A stretch of 64,000 nucleotides of DNA, from the NCBI GenBank assembly GCA_003611805.1, contig RAYM01000013.1, positions 1-64,000 on the forward strand, read 5' to 3'. Below the pieces are notes generated by a model. It saw only the letters and a list, made by a program, of their open reading frames with translations. It was not told where the DNA came from and did no database searches. The position numbers were made by a program, and so were the translations under genes. Below, piece by piece: positions 51,973 through 59,036 of this stretch. Numbering within the stretch: the stretch's first letter is position 1; each line of letters begins with the position of its first letter. The DNA comes from a bacterium 1xD42-87. GTDB lineage: Bacteria > Bacillota > Clostridia > Lachnospirales > Lachnospiraceae.

Positions 51973-54087
51973 ATGAGTCAGACAATAAATATGAGACAGA
52001 TGGAACGGAAGCTGCAGAAGGCGGACAGGAAGCAGTCGCGGCTTTATCTGTTCTGCAATTTTATGGCGCTGATGATTATTTCGGCGTACTCCGCGCTGAT
52101 GCTCTCGCCCACGGTGCAGAAGGTATTCCCGGAGGGCGGCGACAGCCGGAAACAAATGCACATGATCTTTGTGATGACGCTGTTGGGGTGCGTGGTTTTT
52201 ACGATCTATGCGCTTGGGTTGTTTTTCCGGCATAAGTCGAGGCAGCTCGGCGTTCTGATGGCTCTGGGCGCTTCGAGGAAGCGTCTTGCGCCGGGGTTAT
52301 ACCGGGAGGTCATTCTTTTGAGCGGGGTGTCCGCTGTCTTGGGAACGGCAGCAGGCTTTCCCTTTGTGTGGGTGATCTGGCACGCGTTCAGGCTGCTTCT
52401 GGTGGACAGCTCGGAGATGGTTCTCACATTTGATTTCAGATGCCTGTTTATCTCCCTGCTGTTTTTGGTTCTGGTGGTGGGATTTGCCTGTCTGACGGCG
52501 TGGCGGTACTTGAAGAAAACGAACATCATGGAGGTGATCCGGGAGGAGCATATCAACGAGCCGGTAAAAGAGCTTGGCAGATGGTGTGGACCGGTGGGCT
52601 TTCTGGTGCTTTTGATCGGTGCGGTGATAGGATTTGAAGCGCCGACGATGTGGCATGTGTGGTTTCTGGCTTATCCGCCGGATTGGCTGGGCGTATTATA
52701 CGCGCCCGTGTTTGTGGGGCTTTATATGGTTATGCTGCACACGGTGGTGCACGGCTGGAGGAGCCATAAGAAGAAACCCTATAAAAATATCATTTCCCGA
52801 AGCATGATGAAGTTTCAGGGGAAACAGACCGTCAATAATCTGTTGGTGGTAACGTTGCTGATTGCGGGGGGATGCTTCGCTATTTTCTATCTACCGACAA
52901 ACGGTATTTCGTCGATGGTTCGTTACGCGTCGGCGCCGTTTGACTATTTTTATCACGACCGGGCGGATCAAAACGTGCCGTGCCGGGAGGATGTGGAAGC
53001 CCTTGGCAGGGAATACGGGCTGACCTTCAAGGACTGGAGCGGATGCGATTATGTGACTCTGGGAATCGGCGAAAGGACGCAGGTGGAAGAGGAGGACGGA
53101 CGGCACTACCATATCGAATATGTGCCGATGATGTGCGAGGCGAGGGTGCTTTCCGAGGATGCCTACCGTGAGCTTACCGGGCAGGTGGTTGATGTGCAGC
53201 CGGGAACCTATTTCAACCTGACCAATCAGGAAGAAACCGCTCTGGCTACCAACGAGTCGGCGAAGGAGTTTACCAATATGGTGACTCGCAGGCAGTTTGC
53301 CACGCAGTTCGCGGGATACCTGCACTATGACCTTCTCGTGGAGGAGACTCCGTGCTGTGTTGTTGACAATGCGGATTATGCCGAAATGTCGGAGGGACTG
53401 ACGGATGAGTGGAGAGGTCGCTACACGGCGTTTAATGTGGACGGAAAGGACTCCTATCTCTTTGCCAATGCCTTTTTTCGTCTCTTCGTGTCGTCCTTTG
53501 ATGAATCCTGCGAGCACCCTTCCTACTATGACCGGGTACAGAAAATCAGGAAAAACGAGGAGGGAAAAGAATATTGGGGCGACACGGATGATATGACGAC
53601 GATCCGTTATGAAATGTCGGACTCCTTTATGTTCAGAAGCTTTTGGGCTTACATGCCGAGTTTTCGGATCTTGAGTCAGAATGATTATCTGCGCAGTATG
53701 GCGGTGATGTTTATGATGTTCCTCTTTATTTTCATCGTGTGCATGATCACGGCGCTGGTGGTGTGCTATACCCGCTGTCAGAGCATCGTGCTGAACAACC
53801 GCTACATCTTTGACGATCTGAAAAAGCTGGGGGCGTCGCCCGCCTTTCTGGACAGGGAAGTGCGCAGCCAGTGCGGCAATGTCTTTAAGGTGCCTTCTCT
53901 GGTCGGTACGACGGCAATGTTTTTGCTGTTTTCCATGATCCTGTACGCCAACGACGGCAGGATGGTAGAGACGGAATGGATGGCTCTGGGTGTATGCCTG
54001 TGCATTATTGCGGCGATTGGCGGGGTGATTTATGCGGTGTACCGCTCTACGGTGAGAGCGATTAAGGCACAGCTTCAAATAGGGTGA
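51973..54087 (+). CDS. FtsX-type ABC permease (BceB/YxdM type)
   Basis: The 704-residue protein has ten predicted membrane segments with one large extracellular domain (about 320-560) between segments 7 and 8, the BceB layout. GGGGGTGATGAG serves ATG 51973. The family moves or frees lantibiotics and bacitracin-like peptides from their lipid target and often signals to a kinase. Downstream yxeA-like gene matches the Bacillus yxdLM-yxeA order. Confidence 0.9.
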   Translation: MSQTINMRQMERKLQKADRKQSRLYLFCNFMALMIISAYSALMLSPTVQKVFPEGGDSRKQMHMIFVMTLLGCVVFTIYALGLFFRHKSRQLGVLMALGASRKRLAPGLYREVILLSGVSAVLGTAAGFPFVWVIWHAFRLLLVDSSEMVLTFDFRCLFISLLFLVLVVGFACLTAWRYLKKTNIMEVIREEHINEPVKELGRWCGPVGFLVLLIGAVIGFEAPTMWHVWFLAYPPDWLGVLYAPVFVGLYMVMLHTVVHGWRSHKKKPYKNIISRSMMKFQGKQTVNNLLVVTLLIAGGCFAIFYLPTNGISSMVRYASAPFDYFYHDRADQNVPCREDVEALGREYGLTFKDWSGCDYVTLGIGERTQVEEEDGRHYHIEYVPMMCEARVLSEDAYRELTGQVVDVQPGTYFNLTNQEETALATNESAKEFTNMVTRRQFATQFAGYLHYDLLVEETPCCVVDNADYAEMSEGLTDEWRGRYTAFNVDGKDSYLFANAFFRLFVSSFDESCEHPSYYDRVQKIRKNEEGKEYWGDTDDMTTIRYEMSDSFMFRSFWAYMPSFRILSQNDYLRSMAVMFMMFLFIFIVCMITALVVCYTRCQSIVLNNRYIFDDLKKLGASPAFLDREVRSQCGNVFKVPSLVGTTAMFLLFSMILYANDGRMVETEWMALGVCLCIIAAIGGVIYAVYRSTVRAIKAQLQIG

Positions 54088-54281
54088 TAACAAAAGATAT
54101 TGTACCAGAAGCAGGCAGATGGTATAGGGACGTCCCTTGGTTCCTATATTATGGGATGTGCGCCCATTTACCCATCCGTCATGCATTCAACGCCGACGTG
54201 CTTTCTGAGCTTTTAAAAGACACGGAGGACGACAATGTAATCAATGATTATGAGTTTGCAACGGGGGGTTTGATGTGGTAA
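54084..54281 (+). CDS. Short frame after the permease gene, doubtful
   Basis: A GTG at 54084 overlaps the permease stop and opens 65 codons (MITKDIVPEAGRWYRDVPWFLYYG...). There is no ribosome binding site beyond coupling, no signal or membrane segment, and no family match. The tract DVPWFLYYGMCAHLPIRHAF looks protein-like, so it may be a remnant of a larger gene. I list it mainly because the gap would otherwise be empty. Confidence 0.25.
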   Translation: MITKDIVPEAGRWYRDVPWFLYYGMCAHLPIRHAFNADVLSELLKDTEDDNVINDYEFATGGLMW

Positions 54282-54387
54282 AATAGATGCCGGGCCGACG
54301 GTTTACGGCGCTAAGGAACCGAATTTTCAAAGATTGAAAACGTAAGGTAAACGCAAGACTCCCACAAGGTATATGTAAGGAAAGCGT

Positions 54388-54422
54388 GATATCCTATCCT
54401 GAAAAGAAAGAAGGAGGATATC
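54388..54422 (+). promoter_or_regulatory. Hairpin that can hide the yxeA-like ribosome binding site
   Basis: GATATCCT (54388-54395) is the exact complement of AGGATATC (54415-54422), which contains the 3' part of the AAGGAGG Shine-Dalgarno (54411-54417) and ends one base before the ATG. A second TATCCT (54395-54400) can pair with the same site. Folding would lower translation of the gene. Confidence 0.5.
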
Positions 54423-54797
54423 ATGATGAAGAAAAATGTGTTTGTGGGAATTGGAATTGCTGTGGCGGCTCTGCTCAGTCTTGGCGTGTGGCTCTATTCG
54501 GGGAGTGGAAGTGCTTATTATTACACGCAGATTGATAACAGCAGGATCGCGGAAGGCAAGCTGCGGGACGGTGTGATTGATATGCAGGGTGGCATGAGCT
54601 ATTCCTATACGCTGCCTGCCTATAATGAAAAAGGTGTCGAAAAGGAAATTACCTTCGGGGCATCACGGGAACTGCGGGAGGAAGCCTTCCTGAAGCTGAC
54701 CGTCAGTCCTGTCCGCGGTGTGGTGGAGTGGAGCGAGGTGCAGTATGAGGAACTGCCGGAGGCGGTGCAGGAGCGCTATGCAGCCGGAGCGCAGTAA
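54423..54797 (+). CDS. YxeA-family secreted or membrane-anchored protein
   Basis: The 124-residue product has an N-terminal hydrophobic anchor (VFVGIGIAVAALLSLGVWLYS) and a YxeA/DUF1093 domain: YYYTQIDN, a DMQGGMSYSYTLPAYNEKGVEKEITF core and VVEWSEVQYEELPEAV. Starts at 54423 and 54426 are both possible. YxeA-like genes are found beside BceAB/YxdLM-type peptide transporters, as here, and are thought to act outside the membrane in peptide resistance. Exact role unknown. Confidence 0.87.
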   Translation: MMKKNVFVGIGIAVAALLSLGVWLYSGSGSAYYYTQIDNSRIAEGKLRDGVIDMQGGMSYSYTLPAYNEKGVEKEITFGASRELREEAFLKLTVSPVRGVVEWSEVQYEELPEAVQERYAAGAQ

Positions 54798-54817
54798 AAG
54801 CAGGGGCGGACCTGCGA

Positions 54818-55042
54818 ATGATAAGGAAAAAACCGGATGAAAAAATTTATGCCCGGTTATTTGACATGTTTTCCCTGAACCCCGAGGAATGTTTTTTTGT
54901 GGACGATACGGAAGAAAATATCGCTGCAGGCAGAAGATGCGGCATGGATGGATTTGATTTTTCGATGGAACGGTTCGGGGAGTTGGAACAAGAATTTAAA
55001 GGAGGATGTGATGCTTTCCCACCCGATCCCACCGCTCTATGA
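54818..55042 (+). pseudogene. C-terminal remnant of a HAD-family hydrolase
   Basis: The frame encodes KPDEKIYARLFDMFSLNPEECFFVDDTEENIAAGRRCGMDG, which is motif III (KP) and motif IV (VDD) of haloacid-dehalogenase-type phosphatases. The N-terminal half with the nucleophilic Asp is absent, and the last codons run into the next gene. No protein of this form could be catalytic. It is therefore a decayed gene, left between the yxeA-like gene and the DNA glycosylase. Confidence 0.75.
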
Positions 55043-55508
55043 CGAGCATTCCAAAATTTTGATACTTGGCAGTTTCCCCTCGGTAAAATCCAGGGAGCAG
55101 CAGTTTTTCTACGGTCATAAACAGAACCGCTTCTGGCGGGTAATGGCGCAGGTGCTTGGCTGTGCGGTGCCGGAAACGGTGGAGCAGAAAAAAGAGATGC
55201 TTTTGTCCCACCATATCGCAGTGTGGGATGTGATTGCAAGTTGTGAGATCACAGGCTCTTCGGACGCCAGCATCCGTGATGTGACGCCCAATGATTTATC
55301 GGAGATTCTTGGCTGTGCGGATATCCGTGCCATTTATACCAACGGCGGGAAAGCGCAGCAGCTGTACCAGAAATATATTTTTCCGGTGACGGGGCGGGAG
55401 GCGGTCGCCCTGCCTTCCACGAGCCCGGCGAACGCAGGGTATTCGCTGGAACGGCTGGTGGAGGCATGGCGGAGTGTAAGAAGTGTCTCTGAAGACGTCC
55501 TGCCATAG
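55011..55508 (+). CDS. DNA-deoxyinosine (hypoxanthine) glycosylase, UDG superfamily
   Basis: ATG 55011 has GGAGG 5 bases upstream, giving 165 residues. Features of the small UDG-superfamily glycosylases are ILILGSFPSVKSREQQFFYGH (motif 1 GSFPS), NRFW, a VWDVIASCEITGSSD stretch, and LPSTSPAN (motif 2). These enzymes remove hypoxanthine, and sometimes uracil, from DNA after base deamination, starting base excision repair in the cytosol. A related housekeeping role fits its lack of operon partners. Confidence 0.85.
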   Translation: MLSHPIPPLYDEHSKILILGSFPSVKSREQQFFYGHKQNRFWRVMAQVLGCAVPETVEQKKEMLLSHHIAVWDVIASCEITGSSDASIRDVTPNDLSEILGCADIRAIYTNGGKAQQLYQKYIFPVTGREAVALPSTSPANAGYSLERLVEAWRSVRSVSEDVLP

Positions 55509-55596
55509 GACAGAGAATAAAGTCAGAGTTTGCGCGGGTAGAATGTCTGAAAGACGGCTTTTTTCGCGAAGATTTCTATGTTAGGGAGGTGGCAGA

Positions 55597-55641
55597 ATGC
55601 CGTTAGTATTGTGCATTGCAGGCGCTCCATGCAAGGGATGA
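55597..55641 (+). CDS. 14-residue leader peptide of the MFS gene
   Basis: ATG 55597 with AGGGAGGT (55583-55590, 6-base spacing) encodes MPLVLCIAGAPCKG and stops at 55639-55641. The strong ribosome binding site, tiny size and position 88 bases before the efflux gene are those of regulatory leader peptides, as known for erm, cat and mef/msr resistance genes. Its last codons form the 5' arm of the first hairpin, and its stop codon lies in that hairpin's loop. Confidence 0.65.
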   Translation: MPLVLCIAGAPCKG

Positions 55642-55725
55642 GGACATTGCATGGAGGGGAGCCGTAAAAGGCACTGTCCTCAGCCTTTGCATCCTGATTC
55701 ATATTACAAATAAAAGGAGCAAAGG
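55625..55725 (+). promoter_or_regulatory. Translational attenuator with three competing stems
   Basis: Stem A:B pairs 55625-55634 with 55647-55656 (10 pairs, perfect). Stem C:D pairs 55684-55695 with 55715-55725 (11 pairs, one bulged A) and covers the AAAGGAG Shine-Dalgarno of the MFS gene. Stem A':C pairs 55629-55646 with 55675-55692 (17 of 18 positions, one wobble) and excludes both others, leaving the Shine-Dalgarno free. Ribosome position on the leader would decide which forms. Confidence 0.65.
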
Positions 55726-55728
55726 AAA

Positions 55729-57015
55729 ATGAAAAATAACATAAAGGAATTAAAAACGTTTCTGATTCTTTGGAGCACCCAGTCGCTGTCGCAGCTTGGA
55801 AGCGCCATGACGGGGTTCGCGCTCACGCTGTGGCTCTATGAAAAGACGGGGTCTGCGCTGCAGACGGCGCTTCTTGCGGTGTGCAGTTACGTGCCTTACG
55901 TGGTGATGAGTATTTTCGCGGGCGCATTGAGCGACAGGTGGGACAAGAAAAAGGTAATGCTTGTCTGCGATACGTTGGCGGCATGCTGTTCCGTGACAGT
56001 TCTGATTTTGCTGAAAGCGGATTTGCTGCGGCCTGTCCATATGTATATTCTGAATGCCCTGACTGGCTTGATGAATACGGTGCAGCAGCCCGCAAGCGAC
56101 GTGGCGATGACCATGATTACGCCGAAAAAGTATTACCAGAAGACGAGCGGCCTGCGGTCCTTTTCTTCGTCGCTTGTGACGATCCTGAATCCTGTTCTTG
56201 CCACGGCGCTGTATGCCTTTGCGGGGATAGACATTGTCATTTATGTGGATCTGGCCACTTTTACAATCGCCTTTCTTGCTTTGCTGTTCGGGGTAAAGCT
56301 GTCCATGCCGGAACGGAAAGAAGAGGCAGGACAGGAATCTTTTCTGGAAACGGTCAAAGCGGGGCTTGTCTGCCTTAAGGAAAATGAGCTGGTACTTGTA
56401 TTGATTCTGTTTCTGGCGGGAGTCAATTTCGTGGCGTCGGCTTTTGACGCGGTGCTGCCGGCATTAATTCTGCCGAGGGAAAACGGCGGGGAGACGGTTC
56501 TGGGAATTGTGACTTCCTGCGCGGGAATAGCCATGTTATTTGGCAGTCTGATTGTGACGGCGCTGCCCGCGCCGAAAAACCGTGTCCGGGTGATCTATCT
56601 GACGATGCTGTTTTCGCTTGGTACGGAAAATTTTCTGCTGGCATTTACAGAGCTGCCTGTATTGTGGTGCATTGGGCAGATCATCGGCTGGCTGTTAGTG
56701 CCTGTGATGAGCGCAAATCTGGACGTGATTCTGCGGACGACGATTCCTGTTGACATGCAGGGACGTGTCTATTCCTGCAGAAACACGTTACAGTTTTTTA
56801 CCATTCCGATCGGTTTGTCTCTGGGCGGTTTTATGGTAGATCATTTCTGTGAGCCGGTGATGGCGGCATCGTCCGCGCAGGGTATGCTTGTCAGGCTGTT
56901 CGGCGAGGGGAAAGGATCGGGCGCGGCGATGATGATGTTTATTCTCGGCGTGCTCGGGGTGGTGATCTGTCTGGGGTTTGGACGGATTTTGCGAAGATAC
57001 AGCTATACGGAGTAG
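55729..57015 (+). CDS. MFS drug-efflux transporter, macrolide-efflux (MefA) type
   Basis: A 428-residue membrane protein with twelve predicted segments. It belongs to the MFS_3/MefA-like group: opening LFLILWSTQSLSQLGSAMTGFALTLWLYEKTGSA (in shorter pieces, WSTQSLSQLGS), motif A-like GALSDRWDKKKVM after segment 2, and a QQPASDVAMTMI segment. Such proteins use the proton gradient to export antibiotics, typically macrolides. The leader peptide and RNA switch before it suggest induction by a ribosome-targeting drug. A terminator follows 50 bases after the stop. Exact substrate is unknown. Confidence 0.88.
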   Translation: MKNNIKELKTFLILWSTQSLSQLGSAMTGFALTLWLYEKTGSALQTALLAVCSYVPYVVMSIFAGALSDRWDKKKVMLVCDTLAACCSVTVLILLKADLLRPVHMYILNALTGLMNTVQQPASDVAMTMITPKKYYQKTSGLRSFSSSLVTILNPVLATALYAFAGIDIVIYVDLATFTIAFLALLFGVKLSMPERKEEAGQESFLETVKAGLVCLKENELVLVLILFLAGVNFVASAFDAVLPALILPRENGGETVLGIVTSCAGIAMLFGSLIVTALPAPKNRVRVIYLTMLFSLGTENFLLAFTELPVLWCIGQIIGWLLVPVMSANLDVILRTTIPVDMQGRVYSCRNTLQFFTIPIGLSLGGFMVDHFCEPVMAASSAQGMLVRLFGEGKGSGAAMMMFILGVLGVVICLGFGRILRRYSYTE

Positions 57016-57064
57016 CGGGCGGCGTGAAAATTTGAAGAGCGTATAAAAGATATAGAGGAATAGG

Positions 57065-57096
57065 AAAAGGCGGGACGGATGATTGCCCGCCTTTTT
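57065..57096. terminator. Bidirectional terminator between the MFS and hemerythrin genes
   Basis: AAAAGGCGGG (57065-57074) pairs with CCCGCCTTTTT (57086-57096) around an 11-base loop, with T-runs on both strands. It ends the MFS transcript and, on the other strand, the hemerythrin transcript. Confidence 0.85.
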
Positions 57097-57982
57097 ATGT
57101 CTGCGCGCAGAACGTGAAATACCCCTTCCCCTCCGCGCCAAGAAGCAGGCTGTAGGGCGGATATTCCTTATCGAATGTGCGGACAAACTGTTCAAAGGTC
57201 AGCATGTCGTTCCGCTCAAGGGTGCCGCACTCCGTAAGCGGGAAGTGCGTTTTCAGCCGGGTTACAAACTGCTCCGACAGAAGTTTCATGGCGGTGATGA
57301 CTGTCTGGTCAATCCTGTGAATATCTTTCCCGAGGATTTCGCTGAGCGTGTGCAGGACAAGAGATTCTTCATAAACCAGATAGATTCGGATGGTTTTCTT
57401 TTTTTCTGTGTGGTAGGTCAGGCGGAAGCAGAGCGTTTTTCCCGTGGAAAATTCCTCCCCGCTGTAACGGCGGCTGATGACATCGACATCTGCCTGCGAC
57501 AGACTTTCCAGAGCCTGTGAAAGCGCTTTTTCCAAGTTTTCCAGCTCGTTGTCATCCGGCTGGTGCACCCATTTGTGCGGGTTCTTACCTGTGATGGCAC
57601 GGTCTTCGACCATGATATGACCGTTCAGCCATCCCACGCAGATTCCGAGAAAATGCCCTACTGATTCGGTGGAATAGTCGTTTGCCTCCATCTCCGCTTC
57701 CAGAGCCGGGAGCGTCTTATCCCGCAGGCTGTCGTGCAGACTTTTATGGATGGCGAGTCCCGGGTAATTGATGGACCGCATGTAAGCTTCCTCGTCCGCA
57801 AAATGCTTCATGGTATAGCTTTTGAAATATTTAATGCCCTCGCGGCATGCGTGCTGCTGTTTGCCTTCGTCCGCGTTGAGGGCGATCAGCTTTCCCACGA
57901 TGGAAAACAATTTCCTGTGGGCGCTGTCAATGCTTTCAACACCTACGTTAAAGCGGTCGTTCCATTTAATTTCTTTCATCAT
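57095..57982 (-). CDS. Bacteriohemerythrin with an uncharacterised C-terminal domain
   Basis: The start is most likely ATG 57982 (MMKEIKWNDRF), giving 295 residues; ATG 58000 upstream overlaps the GGGAG ribosome binding site. Residues 1-140 are a hemerythrin with its iron ligands: HRKLF, HFADEE, HKSLHD and HIMVED. It binds O2 or NO on a di-iron site. Residues about 150-295 are a separate alpha/beta domain that looks distantly like CheX/CheC-type chemotaxis phosphatases, but key motifs are not clear. It faces two signalling genes, so it may be an oxygen sensor for them. Confidence 0.85.
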   Translation of the reverse strand: MMKEIKWNDRFNVGVESIDSAHRKLFSIVGKLIALNADEGKQQHACREGIKYFKSYTMKHFADEEAYMRSINYPGLAIHKSLHDSLRDKTLPALEAEMEANDYSTESVGHFLGICVGWLNGHIMVEDRAITGKNPHKWVHQPDDNELENLEKALSQALESLSQADVDVISRRYSGEEFSTGKTLCFRLTYHTEKKKTIRIYLVYEESLVLHTLSEILGKDIHRIDQTVITAMKLLSEQFVTRLKTHFPLTECGTLERNDMLTFEQFVRTFDKEYPPYSLLLGAEGKGYFTFCAQT

Positions 57983-58126
57983 AATGCATCCGTCTCCCAT
58001 GTACTTGATAGAAATATGTTACCATATTTTTTTCGGTGTCTCAATTGGAAAAATAGCAGTGCATAAAACACCGCAGTTTGGTATAATGAAGGCAATAAAC
58101 AGTGCACAGACGAGGGGGTAGGGGTT

Positions 58127-59005
58127 ATGAAGTACAAAGTTTTGCTGACGGGAAACAACAAGATGGTAATCAATGAATTTTTTACTTATATGGATTTCAG
58201 CTTTGAGTGTGTCAGCACTTCGGAGCGCTACGACGATATTATAAATCATATCAAATATGTGCAGCCGGACGTGCTCGTCTACTGTCTTTACGGGGAAAAT
58301 CCCGATGATCTGAAACGGTTTGTCAATGTGGAGGGCAAGATTTCGGAGGAGGGGATTCCTATAGTGGTTGTCGGGGATGCCGATGAATGCGAGCAGTTTG
58401 AGCGCATTGCTCCTTCCATGAATGTCACGATATTCCGCCGGCCGATTTCCACGCAGAAGCTGGAAGAGGGCATTGTCAAACTTCTGAAGGAAAAGAGGCC
58501 GGAGGGCGGTCTGGGAAAACGGTCCGTTACAGTGACGGAGAGCACGCTTAAAACAGAGGATGTCATGCGGGTGGCGGAGGAACTTCTTGCCCAGCTTGCG
58601 AAAGAAGAGGAGAAGGAGAAGAAGCTGAGGGAAGAGGCGGCGAGGAAGAAGCATATTCTTGTTGTGGACGACGACAGCAGTGTGCTTAAGCTCCTGAAAG
58701 GCTATCTGGTGGAGCGCTATGATGTGGCGACAGCCATCAGCGGCAAGATTGCCCTTAAGTTCCTTGAGACGAAGAAGACGGACATGGTGATTCTCGATTA
58801 TGAGATGCCGGTGGATAACGGTGCGGCGGTTCTTTCTAAGATCCGGGAGAATCCGGCGACAAGAAACCTTCCCGTCGTGTTCCTCACGGGTGTAACGGAC
58901 AGAAATAAGATAATGGAGGTACTGGCGATGAAACCGCAGGGGTATCTTGCCAAGCCGATTGACATGGAGAAGCTGTCCTCCACTATAAAAGGTGTCCTAG
59001 GCTGA
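58127..59005 (+). CDS. Double receiver-domain protein
   Basis: The 292-residue protein has two receiver folds. The first (1-120; MKYKVLLTGNNKMVINEF) lacks the acidic pocket and phosphorylated Asp, so it is degenerate. A Glu/Lys-rich helix (about 145-175) links it to a normal receiver (177-292): VVDDD, Asp near 223 in MVILDYEMPV, and Lys in LAKPIDME. There is no output domain, so it should work by protein contact, relaying phosphate from the hybrid kinase encoded 31 bases downstream. Confidence 0.85.
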   Translation: MKYKVLLTGNNKMVINEFFTYMDFSFECVSTSERYDDIINHIKYVQPDVLVYCLYGENPDDLKRFVNVEGKISEEGIPIVVVGDADECEQFERIAPSMNVTIFRRPISTQKLEEGIVKLLKEKRPEGGLGKRSVTVTESTLKTEDVMRVAEELLAQLAKEEEKEKKLREEAARKKHILVVDDDSSVLKLLKGYLVERYDVATAISGKIALKFLETKKTDMVILDYEMPVDNGAAVLSKIRENPATRNLPVVFLTGVTDRNKIMEVLAMKPQGYLAKPIDMEKLSSTIKGVLG

Positions 59006-59036
59006 TAAAATGATGCTTTTGTAGAGGGAGGTTGCT

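Noticed and set aside
52891..54186. A 431-codon minus-strand frame opposite the BceB-type permease
   Set aside because: His/Arg-rich low-complexity shadow of the permease gene with no RBS or family features.
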